64,000 nt of DNA, taken from Oxyruncus cristatus (Eukaryota > Chordata > Aves > Passeriformes > Cotingidae). The stretch is taken from assembly GCA_013399855.1 (NCBI GenBank), contig VXAY01000167.1, positions 1 to 64,000 of the forward strand, written 5' to 3'. Numbering within the stretch: the first letter of the stretch is position 1; each line of letters starts with the position of its first letter. Below, piece after piece: positions 35,515 to 47,900 of this stretch. The position numbers and the translations under genes were made by a program. Below the pieces are notes generated by a model, which was given only the letters and a program-made list of their open reading frames with translations, did not search any database and was not told the DNA's origin.

Positions 35515-37900
35515 ATTGCGGAACACGTGGTCTGAATACCTCTTAATATACTTCTCAGCTGAAAAGTGTGTAGCAAAATGTCTAATTAGAAGGAAAAAAA
35601 AATAAAAAAGGAAGCCAAGGCAGAGACATTGACACATGAACCCAACCCTCTCCAGACAAACCCAATCATTCAGGTAACTGCATGTACCCTTTTGGACACT
35701 AACAAGCTCATGAGCCCCTTAAGAATAACTAACAGATATTACAAATGGAACAGACAGTTGTCACAAAATGATGCTCTACAGACAAAATATGGAAAATGAA
35801 GGATCTTAAGAGGACTGATTCTGAAACCTGGAAGATAAAGTAAATTTCTTGTACCTAAGATTTCTTAATTTTAAAATTAATTTTAATCAATTCAAAGGAG
35901 TATTGCTTCCTGGAAAGATGATTTTTGGTAATATATTCAATGTTCCTCATTTCAATTTCTTACTTAGAACTTTTAACAACCTTCCTCATCCAAGCTGTCA
36001 AAGCCCAACAGCTTCCTCTGCAATGGCTGTTCCTGGTCTATCAAGTCACTCATGTTTTAATCTAACAGTTGTCTAACAGAGTGGCATTTGCTCCTTATGT
36101 CATTAATTACCTCTGCATTTTGACTGAAATGGGTTTTTTTTCCTAATATGTCTATCACTTCATCATGAAGATGCCACCTCATATTGAAAATCAACTTGAA
36201 TGAGCACCAAAAGGCCAAACATCTCCTCCCTCCCCCCTAACTGATTTGTTCTACTCTATGGGAGAGGGCAACTAATCAGGTGTTTTCCAGGATGACAATC
36301 GTTATCCTGCAATTCTTTTACTGGAAGAGCTTATCAGTTAGACACAAGACTATGATGTGTCCTAAAAGCACTGGGACTTTAGTCATTGAGCTCAATGTTC
36401 AAGGACTCCCCTACTTACCCTCCTGGCACTGGAAGGTATTCAGGATAGATCCTGCCCATCTTTATGATGTGTATCACACGGATAGGCAGCAAGGAAGATA
36501 AGACTTCAAGAAATGTGATTTCACCCTGGTACACATTTTTAGTTGAGGATTACTGCCAGATGAGATCTTTTCATGGACCCAATACTCAGTGCAAACTATG
36601 CTGTAACAGGCTCTTATATGAACTACTTTCAAAGCTAAGGGGAAGTCAGAAAGTTCTTGTATAATTTTTTTTTTTTCAATTCAAAGGTCATTTCAATACT
36701 GCAGTGCCATCTGTTCATGCTGTAATGAAGCAATTTTTTATCATTGCATATCTTAAAATTAAAGGTATTACGGGAAAAACAAATACATGAAAAACAGTTG
36801 AAAATGTAATTTTAAAATGCTGAGATAATTTTTAAAAATAGTTGTAAAGAGCTGCTTTATAGAAAAATGTAAACTACTTTTAAATTGGATTGAAAACTGT
36901 TGATTTGGGGTTTAATTCAGAAATTTGGCCTTTTCTAAACTTAAAGGACAAAATTCAGCTTCCCATTGTGCCTTAATTGATCTCAGACTGCAGTAGCAAG
37001 GAGATAGGAAAGGGATTCTGCATGGATTACTCCAGAAGAACTTTAAATAAATACATACATGAAAGGATGGAAGGAAGTATACCAACTTTTAGCCCAGAAA
37101 AAAAAAAAACAGAAAAAATCTCTCTGTGACTTCTTATGGCCATCTGGACATCTAAACCCAAAGAGAACAAGATATATCTTGGCAACCAGAGAAAGAGGCT
37201 TTCAATATGGGGCAGAGGGGGAACAACAACACACCTCCCATTATTCATCCAAGTGATTTCCCATCCCAATGGCACCTTTGCCAATTTTCAAAAGTATAGC
37301 TTGTCTTTAGACAAACCTCTGATTTCTCAAAACAATGGCATGATTTGGGAGGCAATATAAAAGGTAAGAAATTGAGAGTTAAACACTGCTTGTATCTTAA
37401 CAGTAGCCAATCCTCTTCCTCCATAAGGCTTCCAGAGGCTCCCTGATGGATTGTCATCACCATGCAAACATCATTCGATTCTGATCTATTTTGGTAACCA
37501 AAAAAAACACTTCGTTGGAAGTCATTCTAACCTTATCAGAATGCAGTGTACATGTACTACTACACTAGAAGATTTCTTAAAGCAAAGTCTAAAAATATTT
37601 TCAAAAAGAAGACTTCCCAGTCCAAATCTGAGGTTTTTTATCCTTTGTTATCACAATAACAACCCCTCTTTATTTTGCTGTATCTCAGACTGTAATTAAA
37701 ATTCATATTATAGCTAAAAGAAGACCAAGTAAACACCTCACTTTTTAACATAAGGGAGGCATAAAGAGAGTAGCACCAGAAAAAGGAAACATATTATGGG
37801 CCTGGTTTTCTTTTCTTCTGTCTTCTTTTTTAACATCCCCAACAGAGCGCATTATCCCAATAACCTGCAATACAAACCTCAGCGGTTTCTCATAACTTAC

Positions 37901-37951
37901 CTGTGAATACTTTTCTTAACCTCACCATTTACAGGTCTTCCCTCAAATCTA
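37901..37951 (-). other. Weak candidate coding exon
   Basis: On the - strand a long pyrimidine tract (reading cctcctcttctgtttttg and onward, + strand about 37960-37995) leads to an AG. A 51-nt segment follows that is open in one frame (RFEGRPVNGEVKKSIH) and ends at a CAG followed by gtaagt, a full-consensus donor. The combination is attractive, but a 16-codon open frame has little statistical weight. No gene is recognised. Confidence 0.15.
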
Positions 37952-40900
37952 CTTGATAAGGAAATGACAATTCAAAAACAGAAGAGGAGGAAACAAACAT
38001 CTGAGGTGCAATGCATACACTTATTCTCATGTACTTGTACAGCTACAGTTTGCTGTTCAACCAAGTTTTATTTCCAGGGCAAGTATTACTATTTTTAAAA
38101 TTACTTCTGTCTACTTCTGACAGAAGAGACGTGGTATTACTTCTACCAAGATCATGAAATTTCACCCAGAAGCAGCATTCAACCATAGCAGAGCCAAATT
38201 ACTAAAGTTCTCATTACATTCTTGCTGGTGCAGAGTCATGGTTGATGTATGAGTCTGTCACTCTCAGCATTGATTTGCAGAGCTCTCTGAATGTCTCTGA
38301 GCATTACAATCCCCTTAAAGCATTTTTCCCCCTTTCTCTACAATACATCATAATGCAAATTTTCAAGTCTTATTTAAATTTCTTTGTGACATTTAAAAGA
38401 TTCATCAGGCGAATCATTGCTTTTTGCTTTTAAAACAAAAAAAAAAAGAAAAAATCATAGCAACTAAAAGAAAAACAGAGAAACAGCTGATGAAGCAATA
38501 TAAATCTTCATGACTATCATAATGAGGAATGTTAAAGAAAAATATTACAGATATATTTTGCTGAAGTATATAGGTTAGGCAAAGACTTTCCTGTATCCCA
38601 TTGTAGACACTGCTCATGTAAGCAGTATGGGGTTCAAGGCCAATGAATCTTTCACTGAATTCTTCATGCTCTCTAGCTCTCCTCTCTGAGTAGACCTATA
38701 CAGAGTAATTGCATCATGTGCAGGTAAAACACAAACAAAAAGAATAAGCGTCCCATTTCTTTTATGCTCTAGCACTTCTTAATAGTATATATACATAAAC
38801 ACAGCATACTAAACCATAAAATCATTTCTTGACATAACTATGGCATGTAAATTCACATGAATAATCGAGAACTTAGTAAAAGTTCCTTACTGAGAGAAAC
38901 TGCATCAGATTATTTCTACATAAAACAAGTTAAGGAAAATATTCTTCATGGGAGGTAAGGAAACTGCCCTCTCAGCATGTTTACCAAACTTGTATGCGCC
39001 TGCACTACATCTTCAGTAGGTAATCAAATAAAAGCACGCCTGTCAAAGGCCAGATGTATTCAGCCAACAAACTGCTCTACTCAAGAAGGAAGGTAGCTAG
39101 TGTTTTCTTTTTTTTCTTTTTTTTGCCTGTATAATACCGGAGAAAAAAATAATTAAAAAAAACCATCCGAACAAACTATCAATATAAATGTTTGCCAGCA
39201 CTGATTACTACAGCTGATACGTGACGGTGCTCTAACAACAAAGGCCACATGCAAATATACAAATTAAACTATAGGGTCTCCACACGTATTATTGTTTATA
39301 ATCATTCCCATACATGACTTTGCTTACAAGATGCTGTTCCCTTACAATTTTTGGTTACTGACAAAGAGGAGGATGGGGAACAATTCTTGCCAGCCCATGA
39401 GAAGAACTGGCCTTATGGCAAGATGAAAGTACCTTATCTAAATAATATTTACTATTAATTTTAGTATGTCTAAATCTAAATTTAATTTTTTGTTATGAGT
39501 GGAAGTATCTGCAGTTCAAATTCTTCCCAAAGCAAGTTTAGGATAGGACCAAAGTTTTACTTAAACAACCTTCTACTTCACCAGTCTCTTCTTAAATAGC
39601 TCCATGGGTTTTTTTCCCTGAAAAAAAGCACAATAAAGCTTAACCATTTTTTTCACTTACTTTGAAAAGTTCCCTTTCTCCAGCCAAAAACTATCTCAAG
39701 TCCTAGTTACTGTATAGCAAGCATCAGCTTTTTCCCCACCACTTCAAAACTGCTGATAAAATATGTTTCATTTAAAGGAATCTGATTTAACAAGAATGAA
39801 TTCTCAACAACTGGGTCACTATAATTCACTCAGAAATATCAGTATGATCAATAACACTTTTACCAAGAGACATTTAGAAGCAGATCCTGAAATAATTTGG
39901 TTTTCATAATGTAAGATTCCTGAGAAATTATTTTAAAACTACAAAGAACTTTCTATTATATGAACCAAATGCAAATGTGTGAGATAAGTTAATTTACTGA
40001 AAGATCACGAATTAATTATAGCAGAAAGCACTAGAAAACAAATATGCTAAAACCAAATACAACAGTGATTCTAAACCACCAAGATGCAGCCATGCCTGGA
40101 CTTCTAATTATGATGACACCTTCAAGCCTACTTTTTTATTTATTACTTTTACAGACTTTGAGACTTCTAAATTCTATTACCTGCTTTTCCTCCTCACACA
40201 GATGAGACTTACTTTCCCTGGATTGGTTTTAGCTGGTTCAAACCCTGAACCATCCTTCTCTTCTTGGTTAGTTGAGTGCTAATGCTGTTGCAAAGATGCA
40301 ATTATGTGGTTAAGGATGGCAAGAAAGGGAAACCAAAAGTGTCTCCCACTTCAGCTTTACTTAAATGCTTCACAGCTAGCTCAGTTTAGTATGGTATGAC
40401 CACACTTCTGCTCATTTCCATCTCTGGCATAGGTAGCTGGGGTCCAGTCACATAAAATTCACTAACACATTCTTTCTCATCAGCCTGGCCTTACTAAGAC
40501 TATGATTAAAAAATTAATAGTTAAATAAGAATTCAGATACAAATATACTGTAGTGCTAATTTAGGGTCAGTTACACAACCTCAGCAAGTCAGGCCAACAG
40601 CCAGGCCAGATGCTTGCTTACACAGCACAAATGCAGTACAGGGCAACAGTCCAATACGTGGTGGGGTTCTTAAGAGTCAGCAGAATAGAAATTAAGTAGA
40701 TTAAGTTAACTGTAGAATAAACCAAACATCAACAATCTTTCAGCACTTCGTGAATGTACAGGCACCCATGAAAAAAGTGACACCCACAACCGTGATTTGA
40801 GTACAGGTTCATCTGGAAATATACACTGATAATTAATCCCTCGTGAGAAAAAGCTGGTTTAGTCCTCTAACAAGATAATTGAAAACTGTCAATTCCACTC

Positions 40901-42311
40901 TGATATTATTTTTTGATAGTGATCTAATGTTTAATTATATTCAATTGCTAGCTGACTGGCACTTTTTATAATATCTGCCTTCACCTGAAACCTCTTGAGA
41001 TTCTTTTATTATAGTGAATGCACTAGAAATCTAATAGAAAAATGTGCTTTTCAACAGAGTTTCACTTCGTTGTTTGAGATTTAGAAATAAGATTGTGAGT
41101 GTGGACTATAATTTGCTGTCTCTGCTACATCAAAATCATTGGTTGTGTTTGCTAAGAACACACGAATCAATATAGCACCTATAGATTGTAATAGACTAGA
41201 AATATCAAAGTATACTTTTTATTCATAACAGAAAATAAGCTAATTCAGGTAGCTTAAGGACTACTTTTTTTTTGGTAATAGAAAGAATTTTAGTGGCAGA
41301 GAGAACACATTCTTTCAATTGTTTACCAAGCACTGATCTCAATAGCCTATTTTTCTCCTAGAAATGTCACTTTATGGTGTTTTTGCATGACAGGCTGCAC
41401 TGCACGCTTCAGAATAGCCAAGTTTGGCAACAGAATATTTTCTGAAGCACCAACAAGAAAAGGAATGAGAATATGGGAAGATAAATAATTAGAAATAAAA
41501 TAGTAATATCTATGAAGAAGCTGGCATGGGACCATCCTGTAGGTCCTTACGGAGAATGGAATAAATATGCTAGAGGGTAAGGAAGACTGAAGCAACAGCT
41601 GTGGGGGAAAGGGTCTTATTTTACCTCTTCCCTCTTTAAGGAGTCAAATGTAGATGAAAGAGGTCTTTGTTTAGAGGGAGGAGGTGGTAAAGACAAAGTT
41701 GTTTCAGCTTTTTGAGTGAGTTTTCAATAGTTTGGAAAGTGTACAGAACCTTCAGTTTCTCCTTTTTTAGTGAAAAAAAACTCAACCATCCTGACCACAA
41801 AGGCAGTTTCCTTTAAGAACCCAGTAAGGAATTCAAATACAGTGTAATAGTGACATCTACTTTATTTTCAAATTTCCTTTTCTTTCTTCAATTGTTTAAT
41901 TTAACTATACGACCCAGCGAGCTCAAAGTTACAGAAACAACTTATTTCGCTGAGGTAACATAAAATTCAAGTTATTATTATTCTAATTGTTTTCTTTACA
42001 GCAATCATATGCTGCTTCTCAATTATACCACGTTTTCCTATGTGCCTTCTCGGAAAACGCATTTACATTAAGTCATACATCAAACAAATCATTTAAATAT
42101 TACTAAGTGATGTAAACTGATAGCACACAGGAGTACTGCAAGACAGTCCTGCATTTTAATGTATGACTATAAACATTTGATGCAATATGTGATCTGTGGT
42201 TAAATACATATTGCCTTTCTTCATAAAAAAAAAAAATTGAAAAGAGGATTAAAAGAATAAAGTTGAAAGTATGTAATCAGGAAATATTTAATGAGAAATA
42301 CAAACATTATT

Positions 42312-42548
42312 GGGGAAAAGATATTGGGGGGAGGGTGTTTGTTTTTGGGTGTGCTTTTTTTTGTGGTCACATTTGTACCATTTACAGGTTTCCAAGGGGA
42401 GGGGGGAATGGTTTTTACTATGGTAAAAGTTCTCACTGGTAAATACTGTCTTCTAGAAAAGTTACGAAATGTCATTGTATCATTGCATTCATGCCAATTA
42501 TTTCATTTTGTCTTTTGTTTCCTGTTTGCGAGTATTTGGGGAGGGAGG
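42312..42548 (+). other. G-rich cluster with possible G-quadruplex
   Basis: Three G-run groups stand out in an AT-rich setting. The first has runs of 4, 6, 3 and 3 Gs at 42312-42349, with loops of 10, 1 and 11 bases. The second is ggggagggggg at 42396-42406, and the third is ggggagggagg at 42538-42548. The first could fold as a quadruplex with long loops. Confidence 0.4.
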
Positions 42549-43845
42549 TACATACATTATGTATACTTACAGTATTTGGACAAAAACTCTGCCTCCTTTA
42601 GAGATTTACAGGGGCCAGGATAAGGTTATGAAGCTATTACCTCATACATTTTATATAAAACCATTCTATAGGATTTTCCTCAAAATTTAAATTAAAACAT
42701 AATACCAAAACCAAAAGTTAAACAGCATTCCTGTGTGACAACATCAACTAAGCACAAGTGTTATGGTTTAGGTAAGTTGTAAATCCATAACTGTAAGGAC
42801 TATACTTTCAACACCTAAAATATGATAATTTGATTATACACTTTTTTTAAAGAAATATCCTCATGTTTCATTAAAGAAATTCAAAAGTTCACTTTAAGTG
42901 ACTATAAATAGTAAACTGCTTACTTCCTTACTTACTAGTGTGGAAACTGGTAATATAGGGGAGGTAATAGCTGGAATTGCTCTTTTGTAAAATGCCTGAG
43001 ATACCTGTGTCTACACACAACGTTCAGCAAGCACTCTACTCTGTCTTGGCCAAAGGGATAGTATGACTGAGTAGTAAGGCTAATTCAGAATTTCCTGTTT
43101 TCAGGCATCAAGTTCCATCTCTATAATCTATAATAAAGCAGTACACTAGTAAGCATATGATCAGCCCAGTAAAACCTTGTCATAACTCAAAATTCAGAAT
43201 ACTTGGCCAAATCCCACAGCAAGTATAAATGACCATATTAAGCCTTTTTGTCCTCCAGCTCTTTCTTGTTACTTCTGACCACATTTTAAGCACGCATAAT
43301 TCTTCACACCCTACCTCCTAAAACATAACCTATTAGAGCACTCTTTCACCAGAAAGTCTGGGGCAGGGAGGGGTTCTCTTCTGTAGTTTAAGAAACAAAA
43401 AGCAAAACTCTGTAATATGTCACAAAAAACCACACCAAACACACATTCATAATACACACTGAACTGGTCATGTCTTACAGGGATCTGATGAACTGAAGGC
43501 ATAGTATCAGTACTGGAGCATTTTCAATCACTGATTCAGAAGGACAAATTGAATTGACCTGAATCCATACAATGCACCAACACTTTAAAATAAACATTAA
43601 GTAGTGGAAATCATAAAAGAATAAATTTTTGACATATAAACAGTTTCCAGCAGAGGGGGAATGTATTTGCTTTTGCAGATTCCCATAAGCTAGCTACAGA
43701 AAATTTCAGCCCCAAGAGAAAAGTGTGGATTTTATGTCCCTCTTCAATTCAATAAAAATACATAAGTGATATGTTTGAAAGGAATTTTGGTCAGGTACAG
43801 TTTTCCTACACTGATGTCATATAATCCTTTGTTCAGTCAGACTGA

Positions 43846-44001
43846 CTTGTGAAAGAACTGACAGTTGCAATCATTTCTTCAGGCTTGAAGCACATGAATC
43901 AGACCTACATCTTTCATGGAGCTACTGACCCCATGCATGAGTACAGCCAGAAGCTGTACCAGATGCAGATGGCTAAGGCTGCTGAGGCAAAACTGAACTA
44001 A
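43846..44001 (+). pseudogene. Possible retroposed coding remnant, unidentified
   Basis: A 51-codon open stretch has markedly protein-like text: GLKHMNQTYIFHGATDPM, then EYSQKLYQMQMAKAAEAKLN before a TAA. Frame usage includes runs of well-used codons (cag aag ctg tac cag atg cag), unlike the AT-rich flanks. It continues in the same frame for 20 more codons after the stop. I do not recognise the protein. It could be a decayed processed pseudogene or chance. Confidence 0.15.
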
Positions 44002-45674
44002 CACCAGAAAATTGTGGAAATCAATCAGAACAGTGGGGGTTACTGCAATGCTTTTGCTTGGTAGTACTAACAGAATGTAATAAGAGCACGGAGCCTTGCT
44101 CTGAGGTAGAGCAATCAAGACACGGTACCATGGCTTCTGTGAAGACAAACGTAGTAGGAGCAGTGGCCAGGTGAAAACGATGTCCTGTTATGGATTCTTA
44201 ACAGGACAGAAGGAAACCTTTCCCCTCCACGAAGTACATATATGGTTGGTCTTTTACAACAACTCAGAACTAAATTTTAAAGAGAAATCCCAGAAAAAGC
44301 CTAAGTTTCAACCAAGTGATAAATGACTGTTCCAAGGATGAACTAAACTTCATTTCTTTTCATACATGATCACACCTAAGGGTCTCATTAATTCTTCAGA
44401 CACCTTTATTCAAATGGATAGCGGTAAGTTGTAAGCACTACTTTTTTGCCTCTTCTTTTCCTCCAAAGAAATATGTAAGAAAAGACAGTACCAGTTATGA
44501 TCATTGCTATGTTTACCCAAGACTGTCACATAAAGAAGAAATTAGTCAAACGTAATCCAGCCAGACCACACGCGGCCAGCTAAAAGTTGAAGGCAGTGTA
44601 GAAAAGAATTGCTTGTTTAACTTTGCTATATGCTGGCAACACAATAGAATTTCTCTGTAGATCAGCCTCTAGCTACATATTGCTTTAATGAGGCACTAAT
44701 GAAGCATTAATGATCAGGTGTTTTCTATGAAAAGTCCCTAATTCCACAGTAGACTTCTCAGCAGAAGGCAGAGCCTGCCAATTTTACCAGCAGAAAGCTT
44801 GCTTTTTTTCTCCTTACATGGGAGGGAATGGTGGCCGCAAGGGTTATTATGAAAACTGGTTAAGTATCCTTGAATGAGAATGTCATGATTTTCCTTGGGA
44901 TGTGATGTGAAGTTGCAGCGTATTTTTCAAAAGGTGTCTGCAATTTTTGCCTGCTAGATTTTAAAGAGAATAATCTCAAACCTATATTCCTCAATGATGT
45001 TTCCTTCACTTCTAAGAAACATTTCCATTTCCATCAGATCAAAATGCTACTTTTTAAAACCAGCTGCATAAAATGACTGTACAGACATAGATTTATGATA
45101 ACACAGAGAATTGCTCAATTTGATTATCATGAAGGACATCAAAAGATTACTTATCTCCAAATATGACCTCAGCAAAAATTTAGTCAGTAAGCCACAGAAA
45201 ACCAAGGATACTGTATTTTTTGAGCTTGCCCTATCTCCCTCTGACAGTCTCGGGTCTATCAAGAAATTCTGCGTATTTATTTCTTCCTATGTTGCCAAGA
45301 TTTGCAAGTTTTAAATAAGTCTTTGTATAATTATCTTTTTATCAAGCAGTTTTGTGACTTCCTAATACGAAAGGCTTACATTTGCACAAATCCAAGATTT
45401 GCTCTCACAATAACTGGAAGATTAGTTACTTACATATTTTGAAGCGTTTTAGCTGTTTTCATTTACTGGAAGTGAACATTTCACTTCATTCCAAGTAAAA
45501 CATTGTAGACAATATCTTTATCTAGTTATACAAGTAAATAACAAGCTAGTTTTACCTGAAGACTTACAATGAAATTGTGGACAGGAAAACATCTTTTTAT
45601 TAAAATGTTAATGTCATTTTAAAACCAATGTCTAGATCAAGACTATCCACAGAAGATAATCCCCACAGAAATGT

Positions 45675-46013
45675 TTGTTTGCAGTTCTCCACTGTAAGAA
45701 ATCTCCATCTCCCTGCTCTGGCCTCAAGCATACCTACCATGATGCCCCTCAGTTTAGGAAGGATATTGAGGTGCTAGGTTGTGTCCAAAGAAGGGCAACA
45801 AAGCTGGTGAAGGAACTGGAGCACAAGCCCTATGAGAAAAGCCTGAGGAAGCTGGGGTTGTTTAGCCTGGAGAAGAGAAGGCTCAGGGGAGACCTCATCA
45901 CTCTCTGCAACTCCCTCAAAGGAGGTTGTAGCCAGGTGGATATCAGTCTCTTCTCCCAGGAAACCAGCAGTAGGACAAGAGGGCACAGTCTTAAGAGGAG
46001 AGGTTTAGCTTAG
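45675..46013 (+). pseudogene. CR1 ORF2 C-terminal remnant
   Basis: The frame contains [20 protein letters not shown], then [20 protein letters not shown] and [15 protein letters not shown]. The first 10-30 codons are poorly matched or flanking. It stops at a TAG in the middle of the FRLDIRK-type region through local base changes. Confidence 0.8.
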
Positions 46014-46201
46014 ACATCAGGAAGAAATTCTTTACAGAGAGGTTTTTGTGGATTCACTGTCCCTGGAGGTATTTAAGAAGAGACTAGATGTTGCACATAG
46101 TGCCATGGTCTAGTTTACAAGGTGTTGTTGGGTCATAGGTTGGACTTGATGATCTCAGAGGTCTTTTCCAACCTAGTTCATTCTGTGTGAATTCTGTGTG
46201 A
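45700..46201 (+). mobile_element. CR1 LINE fragment, 5'-truncated, + strand
   Basis: CR1 ORF2 C-terminal text begins around ctgctctggcctcaagcata and is clear from aaggatattgaggtgctagg. The 3' end has a small deletion (after ttctttacagaga, near 46040), then the ccctggaggtatttaagaag block and gttggacttgatgatctcag. The tail is two copies of an ATTCTGTG-like 8-mer (46182-46199), the CR1 terminal repeat. It shares its subfamily with the - strand copy at 15974-16393. Confidence 0.93.
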
Positions 46202-47298
46202 AAAAAGCTGGACACAAGTGCGCACATACACATAATGTCTGCTTTTCATCAATACTCACTTCTCTCACAAGGACCAACACCGAAATCATTAAATCCTAGA
46301 GAACAGATAAGGAACGTATCCTGGCTACTTCTGCTACGGCACACTTGACATTTTGGTAAAGAATTGTCAAAAGAGTATAAAGTTCCCAATTCTTTCTCAA
46401 GAAGCTATTATGTAACTTTAGCTTCAGAGTGAGTAGCATACAGCTTCTGACCTCTATGCCCTTTTCATAGAGAAAAGTAACAGAAGCATTGTCAAAATTG
46501 AATAAAGACAGTAGCATGAAAGGTCTTCAAGCATTATGAAGACACTCGACTGTAAAAAGATATACTACTGTGGTAATCTGTTACATGGAGGGAGAAAACC
46601 ATTGTCTGTCATACCAGCTTTTAAAACAGAAATGTTTTTTACACACTGACTGGTTTAAAGAATTCCTTTTACTGTAAAAGTCTTTTGCTTTCTTCAACTT
46701 CGAAATAAATGAAAATATATCAGCTCCTGTCTCTCTTTCACCACACAAATACAATAATAAAGATTTTAGTCCTTACTCTGTAAAAATTCCCGTAAGTTTG
46801 TCACTCTAAGCCCATAAGCAATTTCTGTTACAGTAAGAGTGGTTTTGGTAAACTAAGGATGCAATTCACAAGATAACAATATAATGCAATAAATATTGTC
46901 TGTATTGTTTGGCCCTATCCCAAGCCTTACCAGGTCATAGGAAATAGCTTTAGTTTAGCCTAGTTTTTTGTCAGCGCTCGGGCAAATGAATTAAGTGATC
47001 ACTGGCTGCAAAGGCTCTGAGTAAAGTATTGAACAGCACAAGGTCAAGAATCTACCCCTGTGAGTCAGAAATCAAAAGAGCATGTCTGTAGAGGGAATAT
47101 TCTCATTTTCAATGAATGGTATGATAACTGTAAAATTCTGCAAGACTTTTAGTAGGTATGTGTTCTATTTTTTTCTTAATTTAGATGAGCAAAAAAATAA
47201 AACTTGGCTCAACAGCAATATTATCTTTCTCCACCAAACACGTAAACTCATAAAAAAACCCCATATAATTAGTTTAGCAAGAATCTATTTTCCATAAG
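46202..47298. other. Short gene-free interval
   Basis: About 1.1 kb of AT-rich sequence lies between a + strand and a - strand CR1 copy. I see nothing else in it. Confidence 0.6.
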
Positions 47299-47617
47299 AT
47301 CATAGAATCACAGAATCGTTTAGGTTGGAAAAGACCTTCATAAAGCCCAACCACAAACTCAGCAGTGCCAAGTCCACCACTAAACCATGTCCCTAAGCAC
47401 CACATCTACACATCTTTTAAATACCTCCAGGGATGGTGACTCCAGCACTTCCCTAGGCAGCCTGTTCGAAGGCTTGATGACCCTTTCCATGAAAAAAGTT
47501 TTATACCCAATTTGAACCTCCCCTCGTGCAACCTGACACCTTTTCCTCTTGCCCTATCACTTGTTACTTGGAAGAGACTGGTACTCAGCTCAGTCTCCCC
47601 TGCAACTCCTTTTCTAC
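47299..47617 (-). mobile_element. CR1 LINE fragment, - strand
   Basis: On the + strand it begins atcatagaatcacagaatcg and then ttaggttggaaaagacctt, the reversed CR1 3' end. It continues through cctccagggatggtgactcc and ends near cctgcaactccttttct. It contains only about 320 bp of the element. The 3' wording resembles that of the copy at 34190-35514. Confidence 0.92.
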
Positions 47618-47879
47618 AGACTAAATCAGTCAAGACTGATTTCGTTAGATTTGACTTTCATCTGTATATTGTCTCTATTTTGTATTTGACAGTGACATTA
47701 TTATCAGGACAAAGTGCTGAACTTTTTCTTTTAAAATACTGATTGAACATCACCTCTTGTCCATTTTTCAAAAAATTCACTATTTAAAGACCTGGCAATG
47801 AACATTAGTATTGCTGACATTGTTTTGTCCTGTTAAATCAGAGTTGCCAGCTTATGCCATTAAAATAAAGCATATATTA

Positions 47880-47900
47880 AAAAAAAAAACAAAACAAAAC
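47880..47900. repeat. Poly-A / (AAAAC)n run
   Basis: An A-run passes into aaaacaaaac units. It is not next to a CR1 end, so it may be the tail of an unrecognised retroposon. Confidence 0.65.

Larger units (their letters stand above)
35515..45699. other. Gene-free stretch between CR1 copies
   Basis: This 10 kb is AT-rich with no recognised transposon. It contains a T-rich run (39105-39126), a G-rich cluster (42312-42548), a possible retroposed coding remnant (43846-44001) and three short - strand donor/open-frame combinations (36426-36463, 37901-37951, 40213-40278) treated as leads. No open frame has a recognisable family. Confidence 0.5.
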
